A stretch of DNA of 64,000 nucleotides, from the NCBI RefSeq assembly GCF_029962605.1, contig NZ_CP124750.1, positions 3,224,001 to 3,288,000 of the forward strand, written 5' to 3'. The stretch is from Serratia sarumanii. Its GTDB lineage: Bacteria > Pseudomonadota > Gammaproteobacteria > Enterobacterales > Enterobacteriaceae. Made by a program: the position numbers and the translations under genes. Below are positions 18,377 to 30,432 of this stretch, one piece after another. Numbering within the stretch: the stretch's first letter is position 1; every line of letters begins with the position of its first letter. The notes under the pieces are model-generated. The model did not search any database. It saw nothing but the letters and a program-made list of their open reading frames with translations, and was not told where the DNA came from.

Positions 18377-19293
18377 GCTTCCTCCCCGTGCTGCGCCGGT
18401 TCTTCCCGTAAGCCGGACAGCGCGGCGCGCTCCAGCACCAGCCGGGCGCGTTCAATCACCGGGCTGTCGACCATTTTTCCGTTGAGCGACACCACGCCGC
18501 GCCCTTCCCGCTCCGCCGCTTCGGCGGCGTCCACCACCCGCTGCGCGTGCGCCACCTCTTTGGCGGTCGGCGCGTACAGGTTGTGCAGCAGCTCAATCTG
18601 GCGCGGGTTGATCAGCGATTTGCCGTCGAAGCCGAGCTGTTTGATCAGCGCCGCTTCCTGCAGGAAGCCGGCCTCGTTATTGGCGTCGGAATAGACGGTG
18701 TCGAACGCCTGAATGCCGGCGGCGCGCGCCGCCTGCAGCAGCGAACAACGAGCGAACAGCAGCTCGATGCCCTCCGGCGAGCGTTCGGTGCGCAGGTTGC
18801 GCACGTAGTCCTCCGCCCCCAGCGCGATGCCGATAAGCCGCGGCGAAGCGTGCGCGATCGCTACCGCGTTGGTGATGCCCTGCGCCGATTCGATCGCCGC
18901 CAGCAGCCCGGTGCTGCCGACCGGCCGGCCGCAGGCCGCTTCGATGGCGGCGATCTCGCGTTCCATGTCGACAACGTCCTGCGCGCTGTCGGTCTTCGGC
19001 AGGCGCACGATGTCCGCGCCACCGCGCACCACCGCCTGCAAGTCCGCCAGGCCGTAGGCTGAGTCGAGCGCATTGACGCGCACGATGGTTTCCACCTCCT
19101 GGTACAGCGGGTGCTGCAGCGCGTGGTACACCAGCCGGCGCGCCGCGTCTTTTTCACGCAGGATCACCGAGTCTTCCAGATCGAACATCAGCGCATCGGC
19201 CTGGTAGATAAAGGCGTTGCTGACCATCGCCGCGTTGGCGCCGGGGACGAACAGCATGCTGCGGCGCAGCCGGGTTTTATTCAGCGTTTTCAT
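18373..19293 (-). CDS. citE: Citrate lyase beta subunit (citryl-ACP lyase)
   Basis: 306 aa. HpcH/HpaI-CitE TIM-barrel lyase cleaving citryl-ACP to acetyl-ACP and oxaloacetate. [14 protein letters not shown] opens the protein, MFDLEDSV carries metal and substrate residues, and [15 protein letters not shown] is the usual C-terminal block. GGAGG precedes the ATG at 19293 by 6 bp; it overlaps the end of citD by 17 bp. Confidence 0.92.
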   Translation of the reverse strand: MKTLNKTRLRRSMLFVPGANAAMVSNAFIYQADALMFDLEDSVILREKDAARRLVYHALQHPLYQEVETIVRVNALDSAYGLADLQAVVRGGADIVRLPKTDSAQDVVDMEREIAAIEAACGRPVGSTGLLAAIESAQGITNAVAIAHASPRLIGIALGAEDYVRNLRTERSPEGIELLFARCSLLQAARAAGIQAFDTVYSDANNEAGFLQEAALIKQLGFDGKSLINPRQIELLHNLYAPTAKEVAHAQRVVDAAEAAEREGRGVVSLNGKMVDSPVIERARLVLERAALSGLREEPAQHGEEA

Positions 19294-19585
19294 CTTTCGC
19301 CTCCCACGGCAGTTGGCCACCCTCGCAGGCGCGCATCAGCGCGGTTTCCAGCCGGGCGCGCAGCACGCAGTCCAGCGCGCCTTTGTCATCGACGATCACC
19401 TGCACCGGCTCCACCTCATAACGCTGCAGCACCTCCAGCAGGGTGTGGCGGATCGCCGCGCCGAACTGTTTTTCCACGCTGCTGGCGATCAACAGATCGT
19501 GCTGCGGCCCCTCGGCGGGCGCGATGCGCACCATGACATCGCTGGATTCCAGCGTGCCGGCCATTGCTTCTCGGATAATTTTCAT
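19277..19585 (-). CDS. citD: Citrate lyase gamma subunit (acyl carrier protein)
   Basis: 102 aa. Acyl carrier subunit. The GTLESSD motif puts Ser14 where the phosphoribosyl-dephospho-CoA prosthetic group is attached in CitD. SSVEKQFG and [14 protein letters not shown] are conserved. A second in-frame ATG lies one codon upstream; the one at 19585 gives the family start MKI and better spacing to AGGTG. Overlaps citC (ATGATGA) and citE. Confidence 0.92.
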   Translation of the reverse strand: MKIIREAMAGTLESSDVMVRIAPAEGPQHDLLIASSVEKQFGAAIRHTLLEVLQRYEVEPVQVIVDDKGALDCVLRARLETALMRACEGGQLPWEAKDENAE

Positions 19586-20655
19586 CATTCACCTGATTGT
19601 GCGGACTCAAAAGGATGCGGGGCCGCCTTGGCCCGGCGCTGCGTTTGCAGATCCTGCAGGTAGTACAGGGTGTCCGGCGGCACCAGCGGCGCGGCGGCGT
19701 GGAAGTCCCCCGCCGCCAGCAGCTTGCGCACCCAGGAGGCGGAGATCGCCGTGCCCTGATATTGCAAACGCTCGATTTCCACCAGCGCGATCGGCGGGCT
19801 GGGCAGCGCCGGCGTTTCCAGCCAGTAGCGCATGTCGCGGTTGTATTTCGCGGTCACCGCGCAGAACGGCTCGTTGCCGACGAAGCGGTGGGTAATGCCC
19901 AGCGCGGGCGCCAGATACTGGCGGAAGATCTTCAGATCGATTTCGGTGTAACAGTCGTCGGCCACGCCCTGATCCTTGATGAAGTAACAGGGGAAGGTGG
20001 CGCGCGAGATCACGTACTGCGAGCCTTCGTGTACCGTAAGGTTGGGGATATCGGCGGTGCCGGCCAGCACCAGCCGGCGGCGGTCTTCATAGCTGAAGCG
20101 CGAGGTGTTTTCCTTCACTAAAAACAGGTGCAGCCAGTCGCAGCGTTTGGCCGCCTGACGCACCAGATACTGATGCCCGCGGGTGAAGGGGTTGGCGTTC
20201 ATCACAATGCTGCCGATGGTGTCGCCCGGCCGGCGCTGGCTCGCCAGTTGGGCGGCGTAACGCTTCAGGCGGCACGGGCTGTTTTCCATCAGCACCACGA
20301 TGCCCGGCACGGTGGCGATCGGATAGAAACCGCACTGGCGGAACAGCGGTTCGTTCTGCACCTTGGTGTAGATAAACAGCTGGGTGTGGTGGCGCTCGTA
20401 GGCCAGGTTCACCAGCTCGGTCGCCAGCGCCAGCGCCAACCCTTCGCCGCGCATCAGTGGGCTGATGGCGACGCATTTGATAATATTGTCGGCGATGCCG
20501 CCGCAGGCGACCAATTTGTCGTGCTGGGTAACGGTAATAAATATTTCAACCGTGGTGTCGATATTCAGATCGTTACTGCGCAAGAAGGCGCTTATTTCCG
20601 AAATCGCTTTATGATCCGATCGCTTTACCCGATTAAATACGGCATCGCCTAACAT
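19585..20655 (-). CDS. citC: [Citrate (pro-3S)-lyase] ligase
   Basis: 356 aa. Acetylates the CitD prosthetic group with acetate and ATP to activate citrate lyase. An N-terminal GNAT-like half (about 1-135, with [16 protein letters not shown]) is joined to a nucleotidyltransferase half with [13 protein letters not shown] carrying the HxGH-like site. First gene of the operon citC-D-E-F-X-G-T, transcribed away from the DpiA-like gene. Confidence 0.92.
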   Translation of the reverse strand: MLGDAVFNRVKRSDHKAISEISAFLRSNDLNIDTTVEIFITVTQHDKLVACGGIADNIIKCVAISPLMRGEGLALALATELVNLAYERHHTQLFIYTKVQNEPLFRQCGFYPIATVPGIVVLMENSPCRLKRYAAQLASQRRPGDTIGSIVMNANPFTRGHQYLVRQAAKRCDWLHLFLVKENTSRFSYEDRRRLVLAGTADIPNLTVHEGSQYVISRATFPCYFIKDQGVADDCYTEIDLKIFRQYLAPALGITHRFVGNEPFCAVTAKYNRDMRYWLETPALPSPPIALVEIERLQYQGTAISASWVRKLLAAGDFHAAAPLVPPDTLYYLQDLQTQRRAKAAPHPFESAQSGE

Positions 20656-20968
20656 AACACGCTCTCTGGGTTAACTGGCAAACAACAAATTAAATACAAA
20701 AACGCATTTTAATTAACATTAAGCAAGATAATTAAAACCTTAAAAACCATGAAGATAAACGCCGTTTCGCGTTCGATAAATCAATGGTAAACAGAAAAAA
20801 AACGCCGATTATTGACCTATTTCACAAACCGATTCCGGTTAATAAGTTATTTAATGTTCTTTATTTGCTTAATTAATCTTATGGTGTTTATTATTGAGAT
20901 AATCTTTATTTGGCGCCGCAATTTACTTACATTCATTTAGCATCTTGATTGCAATAGCAGGTTTCATT
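20656..20968. promoter_or_regulatory. Divergent control region between citC and the DpiA-like gene
   Basis: 313 bp, strongly AT-rich against its surroundings, with repeated TTAA/TTAATT tracts. In E. coli DpiA and CRP bind the equivalent region; AT-rich DpiA targets would fit here. No coding remnant of a DpiB sensor kinase is visible. Individual sites are not assigned. Confidence 0.6.
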
Positions 20969-21655
20969 ATGGAATGGCTGAACATCCTGATCGTTGAAGA
21001 CGAAACGCCGCTGGCGGAAATGCACGCGGAGTTTATCCGCCAGAACGGCGGCTGCCGCCAGATTTGGCTGGCCGGCACCCTGGCGCAGGCGCGCGCCATG
21101 ACCGAGCGCTTCAAGCCGGACCTGATCCTGCTGGACAACTTTCTGCCCGACGGCCAGGGCATCACCCTACTGCGCGAACTGACGCTGAGCGGGTATCGCG
21201 GCGGCATCGTGTTCATCACCGCCGCCAGCGACATGGCCACCGTGGCCGAGGCGTTGCGTTACGGCGTATTCGACTACCTGATCAAACCGCTGGCCTATGA
21301 CCGGCTGAGCCAGACCCTGCAGCGCTTCAGCCAGCGCCGCGAAGCGCTGAAAGACAAAGCGCGCCTCAACCAGCGCCGCATCGACGAGATGTTCAACACC
21401 TACGCCCGCGGCGAACAGCAGGCGGCGCTGCCCGCCGGCATCGACGAGCTGACGCTGGGCAAGGTCCGCGCGCTGTTTGCCGAACCCGCCGCGCGCCACA
21501 CCGCTGAAAGCGTTGCGCAAAAAATGGGGCTCAGCCGCACCACCGCGCGCCGTTATCTGGAGTTTTGCACCGCCGCGCAGCAACTGCGCGCCGAGATCAT
21601 TTACGGCAAGGTCGGCCGCCCACAGCGGATCTACCGCGCCGGCGAACCGCATTAA
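20969..21655 (+). CDS. dpiA: CitB/DpiA-family response regulator
   Basis: 228 aa. Residues about 1-120 are a CheY-like receiver (LIVEDETPLAEMH, phospho-acceptor in LILLDNFLPDGQG, K in LIKPLAYDRL), followed by a C-terminal HTH with LSRTTARRYLEF as in DpiA/DcuR/CitB. It diverges from the citrate lyase operon, so it is the likely activator of citC-T. The partner kinase DpiB/CitA, which normally precedes it, is missing; signal input must come from elsewhere or be indirect. lacZ follows after 102 bp on the same strand. Confidence 0.88.
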   Translation: MEWLNILIVEDETPLAEMHAEFIRQNGGCRQIWLAGTLAQARAMTERFKPDLILLDNFLPDGQGITLLRELTLSGYRGGIVFITAASDMATVAEALRYGVFDYLIKPLAYDRLSQTLQRFSQRREALKDKARLNQRRIDEMFNTYARGEQQAALPAGIDELTLGKVRALFAEPAARHTAESVAQKMGLSRTTARRYLEFCTAAQQLRAEIIYGKVGRPQRIYRAGEPH

Positions 21656-21723
21656 CGGTTATTTGATCGCCCTTGCAAGGTTGCGTGTAACCGCTTTACT
21701 TTTTATGCGCCGGTCAGCATCTT

Positions 21724-21736
21724 GGTGAGCATCACC
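21724..21736. promoter_or_regulatory. Short palindrome upstream of lacZ
   Basis: GGTGAgcaTCACC, a perfect 5-bp inverted repeat with 3-bp spacer, 21 bp before the lacZ ATG. It could be half of an operator for a local or distant repressor. It is short enough to be chance. Confidence 0.25.
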
Positions 21737-21739
21737 TAG

Positions 21740-24847
<3,108 letters not shown>

Positions 24848-24914
24848 ATCTGCCAAAAAACTCAACGGGTTGCGCATTCTGTAAGCAAACAGTCACAGAA
24901 TGTGTAATCCGCCT

Positions 24915-24943
24915 TTGACATGCCGACGGCGCCTCGCTATTAT
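24915..24943 (+). promoter_or_regulatory. Sigma-70 promoter of the first tRNA-Asn
   Basis: TTGACA (24915-24920) and TATTAT (24938-24943) with a 17-bp spacer, followed by a GC-rich discriminator (CGCCCC) typical of stringently controlled stable RNA promoters. Confidence 0.85.
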
Positions 24944-24961
24944 TCGCCCCGTTCAAACGAT

Positions 24962-25037
24962 TCCTCTGTAGTTCAGTCGGTAGAACGGCGGACTGTTAAT
25001 CCGTATGTCACTGGTTCGAGTCCAGTCAGAGGAGCCA
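24962..25037 (+). tRNA. tRNA-Asn (anticodon GUU)
   Basis: 76-nt cloverleaf with encoded CCA; the anticodon loop contains CTGTTAA (GTT), the T loop GGTTCGAGTCC and the acceptor stem TCCTCTG/CAGAGGA. Identical to the second copy at 62030. It has its own promoter and terminator, so it is a monocistronic unit. Confidence 0.97.
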
Positions 25038-25047
25038 TATTTAGAGA

Positions 25048-25079
25048 AGCCCGCTCAGGGAAACCTGAGCGGGCTTTTT
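25048..25079 (+). terminator. Intrinsic terminator of the first tRNA-Asn
   Basis: Perfect 12-bp stem AGCCCGCTCAGG / CCTGAGCGGGCT with a 4-nt loop, followed by a T-run, 10 bp after the tRNA. Near-identical structures follow the second tRNA (62116) and stand alone at 63744. Confidence 0.93.
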
Positions 25080-25133
25080 GCTGTTGGGCGGTCATCATCG
25101 ATGATCCCCTGTACTCTCCCTACCCGAAACCGT

Positions 25134-25966
25134 TCAGCCATCCGTTGAACGGGTAAGTTTCTCCCACTGTTCAATTTCCTTGCCTAACGCCTCGAGCTTT
25201 TGCCGCACCAAACTTAATGCGTCACTGCCTAACAACAGATGCGTGGGTGGATTCCGGCTCTCGATCAATGCCAGCATGGCGTGAGCCCCTTCACGGGATC
25301 GCCCAGTTGCTTGCCGCTTTTTTCCTGACGCGCCTGACGAACAGGTTCAAATAACGCGTCATAGTCAGGGAGACAGCGAGGGCTGCGTACCATTGAACGC
25401 CCGGCCCAGTCCGTCCGAAACGAGCCCGGCGCCACGGCGGTCACGTGTAGGTTGAACGGGGCAAGCTCTTTACTTAAAGTTTCTGATATCCCTTCCAGTG
25501 CAAATTTGCTGCCGCAGTAATAGCTGATACCGGGCAAGGTAATGAAACTGCCCATTGAGGTGACATTGATAATGTGGCCGCGACGGCGCTGGCGCATGCC
25601 CGGTAGCACGGCTTTGATCATCGCCACCGCGCCAAACACATTGACGTCAAACTGGCGGCGCAGCTCTGCAAGCGGGGATTCTTCCAGAATGCCTTCATGG
25701 CCGTAACCGGCATTGTTCACCAGCACATCTATCGGGCCGACGGCGGACTCTATCTCTCCAACCACCTCATCAATACGTTCATCGTCCGTGACATCAAGCA
25801 GATAGCCAAAAGCGTGCTGCGTATCGAGCGCGGCGAAAGCCTGCAGTGCTTCGCTGTTGCGCACCGTTCCTACAACCCGATGCCCTACGGCGAGGGCTTC
25901 CCGCGCCAGCGCCTGGCCAAAGCCACTGCTGACGCCGGTGATTAAAATCGTTTTTGCAGATGCCAT
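25134..25966 (-). pseudogene. SDR-family oxidoreductase, frameshifted near its 3' end
   Basis: Classical short-chain dehydrogenase with TGVSSGFGQALA, NNAGYG and the YYCGSK catalytic pair; GGGAG lies 8 bp before the ATG at 25966. The intact frame stops early at 25265 after 233 aa with an out-of-family tail (GLTPCWH). Shifting one base near 25280-25285 restores a normal C-terminus (AHAMLALIESRNPPTHLL and onward) ending at 25134; the total of 833 bp is one short of a 277-aa gene. So one base is missing, by mutation or sequencing error. Divergent from an AraC gene. Confidence 0.85.
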
Positions 25967-26071
25967 AAAAAGAACTCCCATGAACCATGAAGATTGCATG
26001 GTATTCTCTGCTCTGCCGCATTTTTAGGCCGTATTTTCTCTTTTTCTTGCCTGATTTTATGAGGTGGTGGG

Positions 26072-26992
26072 ATGTCCGACATGATTACCCTGATGAATAG
26101 ACTTGCGGTGCAAGAGGGATACAACCTCACTGCCCTGCCTGATGTGCGAATTTTGCGCTCCGATCGCCCGCTTGCCAGAACGCCGGTGCTTTACGATCCG
26201 GGGATCGTGATCGTCTGCCAGGGCAGCAAACGCGGCTATTTCGGTCAACAGACCTATTTATATGATGAGCAGCACTACCTGGCGGTTTCGGTGCCGGTGC
26301 CGTTTGTGATGGAAACCGACGCGTCAGCAGCACATCCGCTGCTGGCGATTTATATGCATCTGGATTTTCAGCTTGTCGCGGAACTGATGCTGCAGATTGA
26401 ACAGCATGGCGCCCCGCATCCTCCCGTCGCGCCGCAAAGCATGATGTCGAGCCCCATGGACGGCGCGGTAAAAATGGCCGTACTTCGCTTACTTGACGTC
26501 CTGGCCAACCCGCTTGAGGCGGCAATCCTCGGCCCGGCGCGGGTGCGTGAGCTTTATTTTCGCGTGCTGACAGGCGCACAGGGCAACGCAATGCGTGCCG
26601 CGCTGGCCTTGCAGGGCCAGTTTGGCAAAATCGGTAAAGCGTTGCAGCACATCCATGCCGCTTACGCGGAGCCGTTAACGCTGACGCAGCTGGCGATGAG
26701 GGCCGGCATGAGCGTGCCGACCTTTCATAGCCATTTCAAGGCGATAACGCAGATGCCGCCGATGCAGTATGTGAAATCGGTACGCCTGCACCAGGCACGG
26801 ATGCTGATGGTGCGCCAACAAATCACCGCCGCCGCCGCGAGTTACGCCGTTGGCTATGAAAGCCCATCGCAATTTAATCGCGAATTCAAACGTCTGTTTG
26901 GCCTGCCACCGGCAGAGGAGATAAAACGCATGCAGCGTCACTTCGCCATTCCGCCCGCGCAGCCTGCCTCGATATTTGTTTCGTCGCACTGA
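26072..26992 (+). CDS. AraC-family transcriptional regulator
   Basis: 306 aa. N-terminal AraC_N cupin-like domain (LPDVRILRSDRPLARTPVLY, about 22-41) and a C-terminal double HTH (about 195-295: LTLTQLAMRAGMSVPTFHSH, then AAASYAVGYESPSQFNREFK). GAGGTGG lies before the ATG. Divergent from the SDR pseudogene (105-bp gap), a very common pairing in which the regulator controls the dehydrogenase. Confidence 0.87.
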   Translation: MSDMITLMNRLAVQEGYNLTALPDVRILRSDRPLARTPVLYDPGIVIVCQGSKRGYFGQQTYLYDEQHYLAVSVPVPFVMETDASAAHPLLAIYMHLDFQLVAELMLQIEQHGAPHPPVAPQSMMSSPMDGAVKMAVLRLLDVLANPLEAAILGPARVRELYFRVLTGAQGNAMRAALALQGQFGKIGKALQHIHAAYAEPLTLTQLAMRAGMSVPTFHSHFKAITQMPPMQYVKSVRLHQARMLMVRQQITAAAASYAVGYESPSQFNREFKRLFGLPPAEEIKRMQRHFAIPPAQPASIFVSSH

Positions 26993-27011
26993 GGCTTGTT
27001 CGGTATGGCAA

Positions 27012-27035
27012 ACGCTACCTTGAGGTAGGTAGCGT
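27012..27035 (+). terminator. Hairpin after the AraC gene
   Basis: 9-bp perfect inverted repeat ACGCTACCT / AGGTAGCGT with a 6-nt loop, 20 bp past the AraC stop. A weak T-rich tail (CCGTTTAT) follows. Confidence 0.55.
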
Positions 27036-27141
27036 CCGTTTATGCCACAAAACCAACCGTCGGATCACCTACTCAACAATCTCCGCAAACACCAAAAAGC
27101 CCGCCCCGTCCCCAGGCAGGCCTTTGGCCCTCCGCACTGTC

Positions 27142-27714
27142 TCAGGCGCCATCCCGCTCCGCAACCCGCGCCATCAACGCCCCCAACAGCGCCAGATCGA
27201 CCAGCAACGCCAGCGCGAAACAGCCTCCTCTCGCGCCCGGCGCGGCGTAGGTTTGAATCAGCAACGCGGCAACCAACACGGCCACGATGCTCACCACCGT
27301 CGTCAAACGGTGCGCCACGGTGAGCGCTCTTTTTTCCCCCACCGCCGTGCGGTAGGCCACGCCCTGCCCCAGGCCGCCGAGGGCGATGCCCGCCAGCAGG
27401 GCCGGCCAATCATGGCCGCCGAACAGCATCAGCAGCGTCAATAGCCACCCCGCCGCCGCCAGCAAAAAACCGTAGCGGAGCATAGACAGCGCAGGCCGGT
27501 TCCGCAGCGGCTGCCAGCGGGCCAGTGCGGCGCCGCCGAGAAACGCCAACGCCAATGCCGTTAGCAACATCAGCGTTGCGCCGAGGCCCAGCAGGCTTTC
27601 GGTCTTCAGCAGCAAGGCGCCCGCCGCCACCGGCACGCTGAGCGCCAGGGCACTCGCCGCCGTTCCCGTGTGTTCCATGGCGCCCAGGGCGCCGTTGTTG
27701 ACATATATGCTCAT
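27142..27714 (-). CDS. MFS-like membrane protein fragment (six helices)
   Basis: 190 aa with about six hydrophobic segments and no soluble domain. Sequence such as RYGFLLAAAGWLLTLLMLFGG and GGLGQGVAYRTAVG resembles the C-terminal half of MFS drug-efflux proteins (usually 12-14 helices, 400-500 aa). A proper ribosome site (GGGAG) lies before its ATG, so it may be expressed, yet it looks like a deletion derivative that kept its start and lost the N-terminal half. Divergent from the LysR gene at 27844. Confidence 0.55.
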   Translation of the reverse strand: MSIYVNNGALGAMEHTGTAASALALSVPVAAGALLLKTESLLGLGATLMLLTALALAFLGGAALARWQPLRNRPALSMLRYGFLLAAAGWLLTLLMLFGGHDWPALLAGIALGGLGQGVAYRTAVGEKRALTVAHRLTTVVSIVAVLVAALLIQTYAAPGARGGCFALALLVDLALLGALMARVAERDGA

Positions 27715-27843
27715 CGTTAACTCCCGACATGGTGGAAATGATGAAATAAATTCATTTCCCTGTTCACATGTCAGTAGCCTATCTCTTGTATAATCGGTCA
27801 GACAAACTCATAGTTTTCAGCCTTAGATGAGAATAACTCAGCC

Positions 27844-28734
27844 ATGAGAAAACCCCGTTTGCCGCCGCTGGGCGCGCTGCGCGCCTTCCACGCCGTGGCC
27901 GGCTGCCGCAGCTTCAAACTGGCCGCCGAGGAGCTGGGCGTCAGCGCGACGGCGGTCAGCCATCAGATCAAGCTGCTGGAGTCGGTGCTGGCATGCCGGG
28001 TGTGCGAGCGCAGCGCGCAGGGCGTCAGCCTGACCGAGATCGGCGAGATCCTGTATGCCGGCACCCAGCGCGCCTTTGCCGCGCTGGAGCAGTCCGTCGC
28101 CCAAATCACCCGCGCCCAACAGCCGCCGGCGCTGACCGTCACCACCACCTCCAATTTTCTCACCCACTGGCTGGTGCCGCGCCTGGCGGATTTCAAGGCG
28201 GAGTTTCCCGCCATCGATCTGCGCCTGCACACCAGCGTCGAGCGCGTCGATCTCAACCAGCGCACCGTGGACGTCGCCATCCGCTACCGTGAAACGCCGG
28301 AAAGCGATCTGCACTGCACCCTGCTGCATGAGGATCGCTTTATCGTGGTGGCCAGCCCGGCGCTGGCGCTGGAGCGCAGCGAGGATTTGCAGCGGGTAAC
28401 GCTGTTTCACGTGGAACATCGGCAGGTGCCCGCCGACGCGCCGACCTGGGAAAACTGGCGGCGGCGCTACGGGCCGGAAGGGTTGAACGTGGAAGCCGGG
28501 CTGACCTTCAGCGACGAGACGCATGCGCTGCAGGCGGCGGTGGCGGGCCAGGGGGTGGTGATCGCCAGCCGGCTGCTGGCGCGCGATTTGTTGCAGCGCG
28601 GCGTGCTGGCCGCGCCGTTCGAGATGTCGTTACCCGGCGCCAACTATTACCTGGTAGCCACCGAAGAAACCGCGCAGCGCCCCGATATCATTGCGCTGCG
28701 CGAGTGGCTGCTGCGGCAAATGACAGCAGGCTAA
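27844..28734 (+). CDS. LysR-family transcriptional regulator (GcvA-like)
   Basis: 296 aa. HTH at about residues 8-62 (SFKLAAEELGVSATAVSHQIK) and an effector domain; group as for the LysR gene at 693. Divergent (129 bp) from the MFS fragment, its probable target. The 3' end overlaps the convergent LuxR gene by 4 bp. Confidence 0.88.
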   Translation: MRKPRLPPLGALRAFHAVAGCRSFKLAAEELGVSATAVSHQIKLLESVLACRVCERSAQGVSLTEIGEILYAGTQRAFAALEQSVAQITRAQQPPALTVTTTSNFLTHWLVPRLADFKAEFPAIDLRLHTSVERVDLNQRTVDVAIRYRETPESDLHCTLLHEDRFIVVASPALALERSEDLQRVTLFHVEHRQVPADAPTWENWRRRYGPEGLNVEAGLTFSDETHALQAAVAGQGVVIASRLLARDLLQRGVLAAPFEMSLPGANYYLVATEETAQRPDIIALREWLLRQMTAG

Positions 28735-29459
28735 CGGCGCTCGGGGGCGATCTCCCCCAGGCGGATCGCCACGCCGATCGCCTGCGCGGTGGTGGCGGCG
28801 CCAAGGCGTTGGCGAATGCGCCGCAGGTGGTTTTCCACCGTGCGTTCAGACAGGCCGAGCATCGCAGCGATATCCGCCTGCCGCCGGCCGATGGCGGTCC
28901 AGCTCAGCACCTCGCGCTCGCGCGCCGACAGCCGGCTCTCTCCCTCGCCGGCCGCCGGTGCGAACAGCCGCCGCGCCGCCTGAAAGGCCGCCGTGCCCAC
29001 CAGCGACAGCGCCAGCCGCGCCGGCGGCGAGGCGTCGATGCGATCGCCCCCCAGGCTGACGGCACCCTCCAAACCGGCCGGGCCGAACACCGGGATCTGC
29101 ACGCCGTGCAGGCCGGCGCCGCGCGGCGTGCGTACAATCCGGTAGCGCTCGCCCTGCTGCGCCCGGTTCTTGGTCCAGAAAAACGGCTCGCTGACCCGCA
29201 GCATATGCCGGGTCACCGGGCAGTGCCGCACGTAGGTCAGCGCATCGACGGCCTCGCCGTCGCCGAACCAGTCGCCCTCGACCCAATAGATATGCTCGAT
29301 CCCCGCCTCCGCCGCGGCGGAAGCGGAAAACAGCACAAAGCGATCGAAGCCGAACGGCGCGGCGAAGGCGCGAACCCGCCCCTGAATGGCGGACAAGGTT
29401 CGCTCGTGGTCCATCGCCAGCGCCGTCTGGAAAGCGCGCTGCGCGATCTCGTCGCTCAT
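28731..29459 (-). CDS. LuxR-family regulator with divergent autoinducer-binding domain (LuxR solo)
   Basis: 242 aa. The N-terminal half (about 20-165) has the layout of an acyl-homoserine-lactone-binding domain ([13 protein letters not shown]) and the C-terminal third is a LuxR HTH ([20 protein letters not shown], then [16 protein letters not shown]). The invariant Asp of the ligand pocket (DPV motif) reads CPV here, and the conserved pocket Tyr is not evident, so the ligand may not be an AHL. No luxI is nearby. Its ATG overlaps the hchA stop (ATGA), so the two are co-translated. Confidence 0.8.
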   Translation of the reverse strand: MSDEIAQRAFQTALAMDHERTLSAIQGRVRAFAAPFGFDRFVLFSASAAAEAGIEHIYWVEGDWFGDGEAVDALTYVRHCPVTRHMLRVSEPFFWTKNRAQQGERYRIVRTPRGAGLHGVQIPVFGPAGLEGAVSLGGDRIDASPPARLALSLVGTAAFQAARRLFAPAAGEGESRLSAREREVLSWTAIGRRQADIAAMLGLSERTVENHLRRIRQRLGAATTAQAIGVAIRLGEIAPERR

Positions 29460-30331
29460 CGCACGGCGACGTCGGCCAGCAGCGTCTCCGCCGCCAGCTT
29501 GCCGAGGTTGTTGGAAGCCAGCGGGCTGTCGCCGGTCAGCAGGCGCCGATCTTTATGCACCTTGCCGGTAATGTCGGCGTTAACGATCTTAACGCCCCGC
29601 TCGCGCAGGCGTTCGCCCACCAGCCAGGGCATCGGGCCGGGGATGTAGCCAATGTCGATGTTGGCGCCGGTATCGAGCGAGTCCGGGAACACGCACATTT
29701 CATAGCCACGATAGAGGAAATCCTCTTTGCTCTCGTCGATGCCCGCCGCCAGCAAACCGGCCGGCCCGTGGCACAGCGAAATCACGTAGCGATCGTTGTC
29801 GTGCGCCCAGTGCAGGGTCTTTTTCACCTCTTCGCTGAACGGGATATCATTCAGCACGCCGTGGCCGCCGGGGATGAAAACGCCGAGGTAGTTGCCGCCA
29901 TCCAGATCCTTCACCACCTCCGTCAGCTTTTTCGGCTGCTTGAGCTGGCTGCGGTACTTCTCGTAGGTGGCCTTGACCGCGTCGTCTTCCTGCGGGAACG
30001 CCCACATCTCCAGCTTCACCGGATCGCCGGACGGCGTGGCGATGTCGATCTCGAAACCGGCCAGATCCAGGTGATGCATCGGCAACAGCATCTCGACCGG
30101 GTGATTGCCGGTGGAGAAGAACTTGCCGTTTTGCATCAGCAGGTAGCGCTCCTGCGAGGCGATCATCAGCACCTTCCACTTGCCGCCGCGATAGGCGTTC
30201 GGGTAGCTGGCACCCGCGAAGTCGGTTTTGGACGAGGTGTACTGGCTGAGGGAGTAAGGTGATGGGAAGAACGCGTTGTCTTCCGCCACATCCGGGGTGG
30301 GATTACGATCGTTGGACACTGAATCAGTCAT
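29456..30331 (-). CDS. hchA: Hsp31/HchA-family glyoxalase III and protein/nucleotide deglycase
   Basis: 291 aa (E. coli HchA 283). DJ-1/PfpI superfamily. The nucleophile Cys is in [21 protein letters not shown] and the N-terminal extension with [12 protein letters not shown] are Hsp31 features. It detoxifies methylglyoxal and acts as a holding chaperone. The ATG at 30331 has GGAG 6 bp upstream; an in-frame start at 30349 lacks this. First gene of a two-gene unit with the LuxR regulator. Confidence 0.88.
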   Translation of the reverse strand: MTDSVSNDRNPTPDVAEDNAFFPSPYSLSQYTSSKTDFAGASYPNAYRGGKWKVLMIASQERYLLMQNGKFFSTGNHPVEMLLPMHHLDLAGFEIDIATPSGDPVKLEMWAFPQEDDAVKATYEKYRSQLKQPKKLTEVVKDLDGGNYLGVFIPGGHGVLNDIPFSEEVKKTLHWAHDNDRYVISLCHGPAGLLAAGIDESKEDFLYRGYEMCVFPDSLDTGANIDIGYIPGPMPWLVGERLRERGVKIVNADITGKVHKDRRLLTGDSPLASNNLGKLAAETLLADVAVR

Positions 30332-30432
30332 GATTATCTCCATATTCACCGTTGCGTTGCCCTTTCAGCTTAAATAACCGCCGGCGGGGCCGCAATGAGG
30401 GATATCCCTCAAGCAATCCTTGCAGCCGAAAC

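Noticed and set aside
16184..18694. 836-codon open frame antisense to citX/citF/citE
   Set aside because: GC-rich codon bias of the real cit genes leaves the complementary frame open; its translation is low-complexity Arg/His/Gln-rich with no domain, and the minus-strand genes are certain.
24920..25156. ORF covering the first tRNA-Asn and its terminator
   Set aside because: It is the tRNA, terminator and the 3' end of the SDR pseudogene read as protein; a similar false ORF covers the second tRNA.
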